Below are positions 53,814-64,000 of a DNA stretch of 64,000 nucleotides, in pieces; positions within the stretch are counted from its first letter, which is position 1; every line of letters begins with the position of its first letter. A program made the translations under genes and the position numbers. The DNA comes from Hofstenia miamia (lineage: Eukaryota; Xenacoelomorpha; Acoela; Hofsteniidae): NCBI GenBank assembly GCA_900660155.1, contig CABFPE010000159.1, positions 1,184,835-1,248,834 of the forward strand, given 5' to 3'. The notes beneath the pieces were generated by a model. It was not told the DNA's origin and searched no databases. It saw only the letters and a program-made list of their open reading frames with translations.

Positions 53814-56800
53814 TTGGAAATTAGTTTGGATAATTTCTTAATTTATAAACCTCACAATTTTGGTGTTCTTGGATTACATCATTTTTGTAACTCAACTGCA
53901 GCACTCATACATACTGATCTTATCCTTCATAGGATCTGCCCATACCATTGCTTAATGGTGGACAAAAAGATAGCTGTCAACATATTGCTTCAAGCTCAAA
54001 CATAAGAACTTATTTCAGGGAAACAAGTTCCCAATACTATAATAAACATTCATGTTCCTTTTTCCTTCATAGACATGCCATTATTCTGAAGAAAGATTAC
54101 TAACTACAATTCAAAACTCTCTAGAAGTCTCTGATCATACTGATTTCTAGTAAATGCTTTACAAAGAACCCCATGCTCCCAATGTCAACACTGATTCAGA
54201 ACTATGGTTAATTTCTATATAGCTTACTGAGGATTTAACCTTACCTCTTCTAAAAAGTAAGAGAGAACAGTTCAGAAAAAGCATTCTTATCACTGCTAGA
54301 CTAAAAAATTGGCTTTTATTTGGCAATTTACTTTCAATGTTACCACTAATAAAAAGCTCACTACAACATTAAAAAAATACTACAGATGAATAATCAATTG
54401 TGAGAACCCATTGGGAACTCTACTTATTACTCTTATCAGCAAAAACTTGCAATAGCATCTTAAAATGTACACATTGTTTCTGACAAAAATACATGTGGGG
54501 AACCACCAGTGAAAAAAAAATATGTAAGGTTAACTGATGAATTCTTTCCTTTATCAACAACAGATTTACAGCAGTGAATTCCTCATTCTACAAATGCCTA
54601 CTATAAAAAGTCACAATGATGAAATTTTCTATTATTTTAATAATCAACACTATCCTGAATGCTACTTAAGTAAAATACAATCATTGATTATATACAAGAA
54701 AGTAGGTAAAGAAAGAATTCTAATTGAAATGATTGAACTACAACAACAGTCAATCACTGACTTGCAGACACAAGAATCATTACTCACTTCAACACAACTA
54801 ATACTAACACCCTATAATCAACAGCATTTTGATTCTAATAATATAGAGAAACTTGGAATGGAAATCAGCCCAAAGAATTTAGTTGGCTTAAAACTGAACT
54901 AACTAACTATCTAACTAGGGTGAATTGCTGAACTGGAAGAAGCTAATACAGTACCTCAACAATTTGCTGTAAGTAAAGAAATTGATTCTTTAACACTAAT
55001 GAAAATATTATTCAAAGAAAGTTGGGTGAAAAATCAAATCACTAATTTGCTCAAACCTCACTCTCAACTAACACCCAATGTGGAATGTATGTCCTCAAAA
55101 CTATAAATTTCTGAAGAAATTATATCAAGGTTTACTGAAAAAAATTTACCTTCTGATTTCCTATAGGAGCACATAGTTTGTGGACAAGTGAACTATCCTG
55201 TGGCCATTGGGATTGCTTGGCTTAATATTACACCCACAAACAACATGTCACTTAAAGACTGCATTGCTACTGAAAATAGTGAATGCATATTTTCACCCTT
55301 GATAAATACTGCTATGATACTACCATCATGGAGATCTAAACACTGAAAGAATCAATGTGGAAATATTCCACTTACAGATTAAGAACAGTACATTACCAAC
55401 ATCTGCAACTTAATAAAAAAACAATAAGCTCAAACAAATATAAAAACTCTAAATCTAAATTAATTAAGGAAGATGATGCCTCTTGTCTCTACTGTGATGG
55501 TTATGTCCCATTGGAGCATGTATTCTGCAAAGGAAAACCTGTCTCATAGTGAATTGATTATATAAAATCAAGCATCTTAAAACTACCAAATCAAAATTTA
55601 ATTCTATTTTCTGGCATTGGTGATATTATCACAGAGTACTCTGGCTACTCAAGTGGTACTGAGAAACTTAAAGGTTCATTTGAAGGTTGCAGGGGCTACC
55701 ATTGTAGAGAGTGACATGGATTAAAACAAAAGAGGGAACATTTGTAGTTTGCCAATGCAATAAAGAAAAACAAAAACTATCCACTGAGAATATATTTCCT
55801 GAAGTAATCAAATCACATTGCATTACACTGAAGCCATATCTAGGAAGCCATCCTTACTTCTCAAGGTGCTAATTGTGTGTCTCAAGTATTAATTTCTAGC
55901 TCAATAAACAATTTAGCTCAGTGTTCTATTATCTCAGCTCATGTAAATAATGAAACAAAAGGCATGTAGTTACCATGCATTCATGTTTGCCAACAGCTTA
56001 TTATATTTGCAGTGTGTTATTTAAGTGCATGTATGAAAATGAAATGATTGAAATAAAAGTTGTTAATCCCTACATGTCCACATAGTTGTAACTTAAAGTG
56101 ACCACAATTTGGGCTGCCATCAGTTAAGGAGCTAGTTGTCACCCCAGACATAATGGAGTAACTCCCAAATCATTGCTGGATCTTAAGCAAAAATCATTAA
56201 ATTAAAATCCATGATGAATCTAAAAGGGGTTAGCAAAATTAATAAAATTCAAAAAGCAAATGATGTTGAAGTGAGAATAAATTTTATTGTGTCTTTGCTA
56301 CAAGTCTCTCACATATTTATAACAATTGCTTGAATGATTACCTGGTATGTGCTTACAAGGTTTCACATGAATTCCCTCACAAAAATTAAACAAGCAATAG
56401 CATGTCTGACAAATTTTGAATGGACCAATAATAAATTGATGAAAATATTGCACTCAAAAATAAAAGAAAATTATATTGATAAATTGATAGCAATAGATCA
56501 ATATGTCATCTCGACATAACGCTAAATTAGAGTGCCAGATAATCAAAAAGTGAAAATAATCAACATAGGTGACCTGAGTGACTCTACATTATGGGTCTAA
56601 TCCTAATACAGGAGACACTACAATACTATGATATCTCCAAGAGATTCAAGATGCACAATAATGAGAGCTAATATTTCTGACCCACACATAATGATGGAAG
56701 AAATTGTTTCAAGCAATATTTCTTTTTTTTTCAATGAAATTTAGAACCATTCCAATCTGCCTAGTTTCTTTAAGTTCTTTTACCTAAACACAATGATCAC

Positions 56801-57080
56801 AGAGGATGAAAACCACACATCAGACATTGCTGCAAAAACGACATTGCTTGTTGCTATTAAAGGATTCAGCTTATATCTAAAATTTTATATTTTGTTAACA
56901 AGAAAACTCAATAGTCTTCACAATACAATATTAAAATCAAATCAAATGGAAAACCCCAAGTTCCATAATTTTGCAAAACATTCAGTTCTCAACTCAAAGC
57001 TCTTTGCAATGCAACATGCCTCACTAAATTCTCTGATATTCTTTTATGTAATGACCCATATGCTAAAGCTCTTTTAAAAG
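53814..57080 (+). pseudogene. Unrecognised large coding remnant, copy 1
   Basis: Broken reading frames on the plus strand (53814-54005, then pieces to about 55340, and 56793-57077). The first piece (LIHTDLILHRICPYHCL, MVDKKIAVNILLQAQT) matches the start of the minus-strand remnant at 62.9 kb (LIYTNLLLYKKIPTHHL, TVDTRLMIDIVNQSEM). The last piece (HTSD....TLLVAIKGFSLYLKFY) matches its end (HTSD...LMIVLKGLCLYEKFY). Many stops and no CpG: old and dead. I do not recognise the protein family. The ~1-kb repeat at 55.6 kb lies between the middle and last pieces, either as an insertion or as part of the element. Confidence 0.5.
55628..56600 (+). repeat. ~1-kb direct repeat, copy 1
   Basis: Starts near AGTACTCTGGCTACTC, contains CTCAATAAACAATTTAGCTC, and ends near CTGAGTGACTCTACAT. 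It aligns along its length with 59,357-60,350 in the same orientation, with many substitutions and indels. No ORF. It could be an old LTR pair or two insertions of one interspersed repeat. Confidence 0.6.
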
Positions 57081-59356
57081 ATGCCCAATCTCTTATGAAT
57101 CTTATGAATTTATTTATATTGCAATTTGGTGAAATGAAATGGTGCTATTTATAATTTAGTATAAATTTCTCTAATTTTGAATCACAGTAAAATTGTAGCA
57201 GAAACCAATTTTGTACCTGCCAGCTGTTTGCCTATATTTTCTAAGGTATGATTTATTTACCAGTTGATACCAGTTAACTTTTGTATATATATCTGAATAT
57301 TGTTCATTTATTTCTCTTCAGTTTATTCTCAGTAAATTTGTTTTACTTTTATTGTTAAGTGGCACATGTGCCACCAGTGGCTCATGGGGCACACTTTGAG
57401 TATGTCAAATGAGACATATGTGGCACATGAGAGTGTGAGCCACCAGTGTAATATATGCTGATAAGACAGAAATTTTTTTGATCACAGCTAAATGTACCAC
57501 ATGTGAGTCAAAAATTTTCAGGCCTAAATAAATAGAGAAAACAGAGAGAAATCAAACACACCTTTCCCCAGCACTGTATGATGAACAACTGAGGTTTGGA
57601 AGCAAATTGAAGTCATGGTGTTGCATGGAAGTTTGCAAAATTGAGAATGGCATTTAATGTGTTAAAGAGCACCCAGATGGGGGACAAATTGACTAGCATA
57701 TCCCTTTAACTAAGTGGGTCAGACACTTTGTATAAATAAAACTTGTGAGCAGAGCTGCCATGTAAAGTGACCTTCTGTATTTCAATTACTACACATCAAA
57801 ACTAGCAGGTTTTGTGCATGATTTTGGAATCTTCTCAATAAATTTTTCTTAAGCTTGCACATTCAAGAACTAAAAAAATTGTTATTTTGAGAAACTATAC
57901 TTTGAAAGGGTTCTCTGGCTAATTTTAGCACTATAGATATTTGTCACTTCAAAATTAGCTACTTTTCAATGCTAGGTGGTGTCTGTGACTTGTGCAATCT
58001 TGCATGTGATTGTGGAAATTATTTTGTTTGTAGTTCACTCAATATTGATCCAATTTCAAAAAAATTTTCAGTGCCTTTTGTTCTACTAAATAGTAAAATT
58101 AAATAACCATAAAATAAGCTGAAGCTGAGTTTTGAAAATATGCTCATTTTAATTGATTTCATTTTTCTTTGATAAATATTTCTATGAATTTTGATGATAT
58201 TTGATTGAAACTAAGTATGCAAAGATTGAGCACACTAAACTACTTGTAGCTAAATTTAGAATAACATAAATAAGAGTTCAGCAAAATATATTTTTGAACT
58301 TAAATTTCATTTTTCTTATCCACTTTTTTATTATTAACTTTTAAAGTGTTGCACTCTCTATACTTCCATATAGCAATCATAGTTGCAAAGTCAATTTTTC
58401 AAACAGAATATTTTTTTGGGCAGAATGGAGCTAACAAACTAAAAAGTTTAGAGAAATTTCTTGATTTCTGTTGAGTTTAATCTAAAAATGTATCTTCTGT
58501 ATTATATAGTTTACAAGGTCTTTCATTTGAATATCTTCTATAGATGTCACATTTATTGAGAGAACATCTCTTAAGTTGTGAATGAATTGTTCATTTTTAA
58601 ATGATTAATTTTAATAGTTTTGTTCCTTTTTAAGAAATTTCAGCTAAAATAGAATCAGTAAACATCAATGTTTTTGCAGGATTAACTTGAAAGTTTTCAT
58701 TTTCTTCACATATTTCAAAGAATTGCAAAAAAAAATATTTCAGTGAGACAAACTAATGACCATATAGGATTGTTATAAGCATTCCAAAAGTATATGCTTT
58801 CACTTTCCACTGCCATCTGCATGTTTTTGATATTTGCATGTTTGGAATCTAGCATGATAATAAAGCTGTTTATGTGACTTGCAAATTTGTTGGGAAATGA
58901 TTTCTTTACAATGCATTCTATGCTATTCCAAAAGCAAAGCTGTTGGATAATCAACAAATAAAACACATTATCACTTTTATTAAAAAATATATATATATAT
59001 ATTAATGTTTCATAAATATCAAGCAATGAGAATGTGCAACATACAAAATTTTATGAAACAAAAATTTGTTTTTATAACATTTAATGTTAATTTATTTGAT
59101 TAATGTATGGAAATATTAAAATTGGGAAAATAATCTTGTGATTTATAATTTTTCAATATCATCCACATATTTAACATATCCTATATAGTAAAACAAATTA
59201 ATATTTTCTTTTAGATTGTTTCAAACTATTTTTAACGAATGGCTTGTTCTTAAATTTCCCCAGTTAATACATTACAACACTTTGCTTAAAGTAATTATTC
59301 ATGATACTGTAATTTCCAAATTTTATAATAATAAATTAGAAATAATGTAGAATCAC
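57081..59356. other. CpG-free spacer between the two coding remnants
   Basis: It contains CAGTAAATTTGTTTTA at 57,329 (also near 10,019) and, at 57,360-57,440, facing GGCACATGTGCCACCAG and GTGGCACATGAGAG motifs. No gene seen. Confidence 0.4.
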
Positions 59357-60350
59357 AGGGGAGCTCTGGCTACTCTAGTGGTACTGGGTAACTCAAGAGT
59401 TTAGATCAAAGGTTGCAAAGTCTACCATAACAGAGAGCAACCTGTATTCCAACAGAAAACATACATTGGTGCTTCACTGATTTTGCCTAACAAATAAAGA
59501 AATTCCATTCCAAAAAGAACTTCAGCAGTGACCAATTCACATGGCATCAGGCCAAAGCCAAACCTTTGAAGCTATCCTTACTTGCTAAGGTGCTAACTGT
59601 GTGTCTCAAGTATTAATTTCTAGCTCAATAAACAATTTATCTCAGAGTTCTCTTATCTCAGCTTATGTAAATAAATAATAAATAACAGGCACATAATTGC
59701 TGTGCATTCACATTCACCAATGGCATAGCATAGTTGCAAAGTGTAATTGTTAAGTGCATGTATGAACAGATAGAATAAAAGATTTTATTCCCTACATGTA
59801 ACCATAATCTAAAGCAGCCATGATTTGGGCTGTCACCATTAAGGAGCTATTTGTTGCCCCAGACCCAGTGCAGTTTCCTTCCAAATTGTTGCAGGATCTT
59901 AAACAACAGTTATCATTTAACAAATCTTTAAATGAAGAATCTAAAGGGGGCTAACAGATAAATAATTGTAAAGACCAAACAAAGTAGAAGGAAGCCAAAT
60001 TTATTGTGTGGCTGAATTTATTGTGTGCTTCTCTACATTGACTCAGATATTTATTAGAAAAATCTGTAATTATTACCTGACTTGTTTACAATTTCAAAGC
60101 ACAGTTTCCCTTGCAAAGTTAAATGAGCAATTCACATGTAATTCAAATCAAGGGGACAAATACTAACACTATCAAATTAACTACACTCAAAATTCATAAA
60201 TCAATTAAAAGAAATTGAAACAAATAAGTAGTAGCAAATCAAAGAATCAAAATGTTAAAAAGAAGATGTAACACTATTAACACTATTACAGAGTGGCAAA
60301 ATTAACAAGTTCAAAAAAATAGAGGCCCTGAGTGACTCTACATGCCCCCC
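59357..60350 (+). repeat. ~1-kb direct repeat, copy 2
   Basis: Same repeat as 55,628-56,600: GAGCTCTGGCTACTCTAG at the start, CTCAATAAACAATTTATCTC in the middle, CTGAGTGACTCTACATG at the end. It ends next to the 3' end of the minus-strand coding remnant (60,540). Confidence 0.6.
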
Positions 60351-60539
60351 ATTGCTGGTTAAGTTTGCAGTAGGAGTTTTACTGTGGGACCAGACAGGAG
60401 ATTTTGTGTCTCCTCAATCATTTCTGCAGCTAAGATGCTATCCCATGACTTAACTTTAGCGTATTGAGGTCACTGGGTAACTTGCATAAGAGTCTCCCTT
60501 TGTGTAACTTCTTCACTCCTTAAGCAGAAGAACTCAATC

Positions 60540-62863
60540 TCAGGTAAATGAGCACTAATTTGGACAGTTTCTTTGTAAGTTGTTAAGCCTCTGTGTAAAT
60601 GTGTCATAGAACTTCTCATAAAGGCAAAGGCCTTTGAGCACTATCATAAGAGTCATGAGTGTATCTGTGTCTGAGGTGTGGGTGTGTTCAGGGCTAATCT
60701 GGGTGTTCAGATAAAAGTGGGTGAAGACCTCTCTAAGCAACCCCATGTGTGTCATGTGATCCCTAAATAGCAAGCAGTACTCATTGACCTGCTGTAACAT
60801 CATCTCTTTGGGATCTGTGACCTCAGCTCTTAGCATGGTGATAATCTTGATGCATTTCATAACATTGTAGTATTTCAACGTTATTGATCCACATTAAGTC
60901 ACCTGATGCCTGAAATAAAATAAGAACATGGGGGTCCAATGTCACAATCTTGTTGTGTACTTTGTTAACTTAGTAGAGATTGGTTGTCCCTTCTGAAAAA
61001 TGTCTTTGATTGTGAGCTTTCCATCAATATACATGTGTTCTGGGTTCCCACCCTTGAGTAGGGTGTCTCTGGTGGCTTTGTACTCCTTTGTCTGCATTGC
61101 CTTGTTAATCTCTGCCACAGTAGAGACATAGTTAATGAAGTCAGAAAGGTGTGCAGAGACTTTCTTTCACCCCTTATTGATGCACCATGATGGTAAAATG
61201 AGTGGGGTCATGATACATGGTGGAGGGATACATAGCAAATTGTGCTTATTCACATGATCCTCAACATTATCTAGTGTGATTTTCTCTCTCAATGTGGCAG
61301 TCCCAATGGTAACTTGATAATTTATCTTAGCATCCTTAATAGCATCCTAAAACTTGCTGTGGAGCCCATGCTCACAGAGTTTGGTAATCTGAAATTTGGA
61401 GATTCAAAGGTGGGAGGTGGTACATTCTATGTCCAAGGCTATTTGTTGCCCAGGCAATTGTAGAAGCACTAGTTCCTCTTTGGTAAACATTTTGGTTAGG
61501 CACCATTTCATTAAGCCAAGTAAATTTTGTCTCAGTTTTGCTTGATGATGTGGTTGATGATAGAGAGTTTTTTAGCAAATTCATCCAGATAGTGCTCAAT
61601 GGTTAAAATCTGTTTCTCTTCTGTAATAGACCATGCTGGTGTAGGTATGGGGGAGCTTGTCACTCTGGAAAACTTTTGCATGTTAATGGCTTTGAGGAAT
61701 GCCTTAGTACCAGGCAATACTTCAACTGCAGATGATGTTAACAGTTCCTGCTCATGATAGAATTGTTCCAGAAAGTGCATTGTCTGCTCAATGACTGTTA
61801 TTGGCTGCTTGTCTCTGTGTCTCTGTTAACTTGCTATGCCTACACTCAGGATAGTTCATCCTCTCTAATCTGAACAGAATTTCTGTCTTTGCTTGCACAT
61901 TGTAGTGGGTCACTAGTTCTAAGAATCACTGTGTTGACCCAGGGTTGCTGCAGATTATGTGGCTAGTGTAGAGTGGCGCATTTTCAAATTCAAGAAATGG
62001 GAACTTCATTTCAGATGTGGCTCCCCACATATACTTCCAGAGGGTTTCAGAGAAAATTTTGAGTTCAGTGAAGGTAACACCCAAACTGTTAACAATCAAC
62101 TGAGGTGGAATGCATCCTAAAAGGCTACTGGTGCTGAATAGGCTACCATAAAACTTTTTGAATCTTTCCATTGCTTTCTTGGTCTTTCCAGGTGAAGACA
62201 GAGGCAAGCATGAATGGAGCAATCAGTTCTTAATTTTCCATGCTGCAGGGCAAATGGCCAGCTTGTGCATGCATTTCCTGGCAAGGCACTCTTGGGTATT
62301 TTGGTCAAGAGGCAGTTGAATTTTTGGGTCTTGCGTTAAAAAGATAGACAGGAGTCAGATGGCTCCACAAACTGAATGGGTGACAAGAACTTCTCTGAAA
62401 ATAGGCACTAAGCAAAATTCTGATGATCTTGTGATGTGTTGGTGATTTGGAGCTTGAAAAGGAGCCTTTCAACAGATCTGGAATATTGTGAAGTAGGACA
62501 GTGGATATTAATTGTGGGCCAAATGGACCAAATGGACTCAGGGTTCCTATCTGCCTTGAGATTAGTCCAGACTTCATTGATTTCTGCTAATGTAGTGGGG
62601 CTTTGGGAGAACACAAAACTAACATGCATGTTTGTTACTAAAGCAAGGCCAGGCCAGTTAGGGAAGATAGACTCAAGCATTTCTGACTGATTAACAATGT
62701 CTATCATCAACCTAGTATCAACTGTGAGGTGATGGGTAGGTATTTTCTTGTATAACAGGAGGTTGGTGTAGATGAGTTTAGTTATCAAAAAGATACTGAA
62801 CTGGTACATGTTGGTGGGAGAATAGTAGTGAGTGTAGAAGATCATTAAATTTTCTGTTTTCAT
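60540..62863 (-). pseudogene. Unrecognised large coding remnant, copy 2
   Basis: Minus-strand pieces run in order from a Met at 62863 to about 60555, switching frame several times (62863-62408, 62308-62117, 62222-61926, 61780-61532, 60878-60555 and others), which reads as one decayed gene of roughly 770 codons. Visible stretches include ESIFPNWPGLALVTNMHVSF and LIVNSLGVTFTELKIFSETL. It is paralogous to the plus-strand remnant at 53.8-57.1 kb by its two ends. No catalytic motif I know is visible, so the element type (LTR, DNA transposon, viral) is open. Confidence 0.45.
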
Positions 62864-63044
62864 TTATTTTAATTTATATAATTAAGATTAAATTTAAAAA
62901 TTTTATGTTAACTTCATATTTGCCTGGCAACAATGAGTAGAAGTTGGGCTCTTCTATGATACCCCCACCTTTGAGTGGATAATAAGATTTATATCTGGGG
63001 ACCAGGAATCCTATATAATATATAATAGTTATTCCCATAACTGA

Positions 63045-63117
63045 TAGACTCGGTAGGATTCAAACCTACATATTTCCATCTAATAGATGGCTGTGTTTAC
63101 TTTACACCACGAATCTA
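63045..63117 (-). tRNA. tRNA-like cloverleaf, possibly mitochondrial-derived
   Basis: Read on the minus strand, 73 nt fold into a cloverleaf: 7-bp acceptor TAGATTC/GAGTCTA, D-stem GTGT/ACAC, anticodon stem CCAT/ATGG with loop CTATTAG (anticodon ATT if read directly), and T-arm GTAGG-TTTGAAT-CCTAC. The D-loop lacks GG and there is no good A box, which is more like an organellar tRNA or a tRNA pseudogene than a nuclear gene. No mitochondrial coding gene is evident next to it. Confidence 0.5.
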
Positions 63118-63174
63118 TGGTAATCACAAATATAATAATCATAATTATCCATGTGCGAAATATGAGTGAATTAA

Positions 63175-63245
63175 CAAACAGGTCAGATTTGAACTGACTT
63201 TGTCCTATATATACTATAGGTGTGTCACCACAACACTTCTGTTTG
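63175..63245 (-). tRNA. Second tRNA-like cloverleaf
   Basis: Minus strand, 71 nt: acceptor CAAACAG/CTGTTTG (7 bp), D-stem GTGT/ACAC, anticodon stem CCTAT/ATAGG with loop AGTATAT (position 33 is G, not U, so probably decayed), T-arm GTCAG-TTCAAAT-CTGAC. Same strand as the cloverleaf at 63.05 kb, 57 bp away. Together they suggest an organelle-derived tRNA cluster or a tRNA-derived repeat. Confidence 0.45.
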
Positions 63246-63462
63246 AGAAATAAGAAACAAACATTAAAAAATCCCTCTACTGAAGCAATGAATGTGCACG
63301 ACAGTCCACACCCACGGGTGAGTTATCTGAAATCCAAATCGTGTATTTTGAACTAAAATGAATATAGCTACATCCTATACATTTTAATTTTTCGATAAAT
63401 ATAATTTCCACAATAATTTATATATTCTCGTAGCTTGAATTTATAAATTCCATTCCAAAATA

Positions 63463-63833
63463 ACTACAACCAGGGTTTTCGAGTACTCGGAATGTTAAGA
63501 ACTCGAACTCGAATAAGCTCGCAAAACTTGATTGGAAAAACTCGGGAGAGAAATCATCAAAACTCGAACTCGAACTCGTTCGAAAATCCACTTGAAAACA
63601 GCGTAAAAATTAAATTTCTTTCAATATCAATTTTCTTACCAATCACAAAAACTTTTTTTTAGCTTAGAATTATTGTAAAATAAATGTTTTTTATTCTAAA
63701 AAACTCGGAATTAGAAAAAACTCGATTTAACTCGGAATTTCATTTAAAAAATTACTCAAACTCGAACTCGAAACGTAAAAACTCGAACTCGGCCCGAGTA
63801 ACTCGAATTCGACTCGAAAACCCTGACTACAAC
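63463..63833. mobile_element. hAT-type MITE, intact, with 8-bp target duplication
   Basis: A 355-bp element (63471-63825) begins CAGGGTTTTCGAGT and ends with the exact inverse. It is flanked by ACTACAAC on both sides (63463-63470 and 63826-63833). It has no ORF of note; the interior is built of many ACTCGA/TCGAAC motifs in both orientations, giving it about 20 CpGs. TIR start CAGGG and the 8-bp duplication place it with hAT non-autonomous elements. Its TIR differs from the autonomous hAT in this window, so that element is not obviously its mobiliser. Confidence 0.88.
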
Positions 63834-63904
63834 TTAAAAGAAGTGTCCCAACTTATATATTTTTCGAAATTTTTGGATGACACCCAACCTAAGTGGGAAT
63901 GCTG

Positions 63905-64000
63905 TATAAGTTCGTAAAATTTGTGTTCGTAAAATTTAAGTTCGTAAATATAAGTTCGTAAATATATGTTCGTATATTTGTTCGTAAAATTTAAGTTCGT
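63905..64000. repeat. Tandem repeat AAGTTCGTAAATAT, cut by window end
   Basis: About seven units of 13-16 bp with core GTTCGTAAA, variable AT spacer. CpG retained in each unit. Continues beyond the window. Confidence 0.85.

Larger units (their letters stand above)
47620..63040. other. CpG-depleted domain
   Basis: Reading line by line, the 12.7 kb from 50,294 to about 63,040 contains only about a dozen CG dinucleotides, and 47,641-48,523 has none. CG is common immediately outside (47,300-47,615; 63,050-63,960) and inside the hAT element at 48,532-50,285. Local base composition is otherwise similar, so the loss is dinucleotide-specific. Methylation-driven CpG to TpG/CpA decay is the ordinary explanation, supported by the MITE pair. 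Confidence 0.8.

Overview
This window is eukaryotic nuclear DNA from an AT-rich animal genome. The evidence is spliced genes with GT...TTTAG introns, two recognisable animal genes (a prominin-like membrane protein and adenylosuccinate synthetase) and a heavy load of animal-type transposable elements: CR1/L2-like and R2-like LINEs, a gypsy LTR element and hAT transposons. I cannot name the species. Very short introns (41-46 bp) beside introns of 1-10 kb, the AT content and the transposon mix fit an invertebrate, and nothing narrows it further.

Layout. 0-4 kb: two decayed LINE fragments, a GAT microsatellite and an interspersed repeat. 4.83-5.83 kb: a 1000-N scaffold gap inside a TA microsatellite. 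6.0-22.4 kb (+): a prominin-like gene, 18 visible exons, 5' end not seen, with a long charged cytoplasmic tail; LINE fragments sit in two of its introns. 22.5-30.6 kb: intergenic DNA with reverse-transcriptase fossils and one unexplained coding-like remnant. 30.6-47.5 kb (-): the adenylosuccinate synthetase gene. Its last intron (30,986-41,046) holds a nest of retroelements: a LINE ORF1 remnant, a gypsy element split by a second LINE, and a third LINE replacing the end of its integrase. Another of its introns carries a cysteine-rich ORF bounded by inverted repeats. The exon(s) for the central ~95 residues of this enzyme were not found.

47.6-63.0 kb: a domain almost without CpG. Inside it lies a young, CpG-rich hAT element (48,532-50,285) with an exact 8-bp target-site duplication and a transposase broken by one base. 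The domain also holds two diverged, inverted copies of an unrecognised protein-coding element (53.8-57.1 kb + and 60.5-62.9 kb -) and a ~1-kb direct repeat pair. 63.0-64.0 kb: two tRNA-like cloverleafs, an intact hAT-type MITE whose sister copy at 51.5 kb has lost essentially every CpG, and a short tandem repeat running off the end.

The two host genes are unrelated in function: prominins shape membrane protrusions, and adenylosuccinate synthetase makes AMP precursors. The main stories are transposon nesting inside introns and a sharply bounded CpG-decayed domain that retains a dated sequence of insertions. All calls come from reading the sequence; no searches were run.
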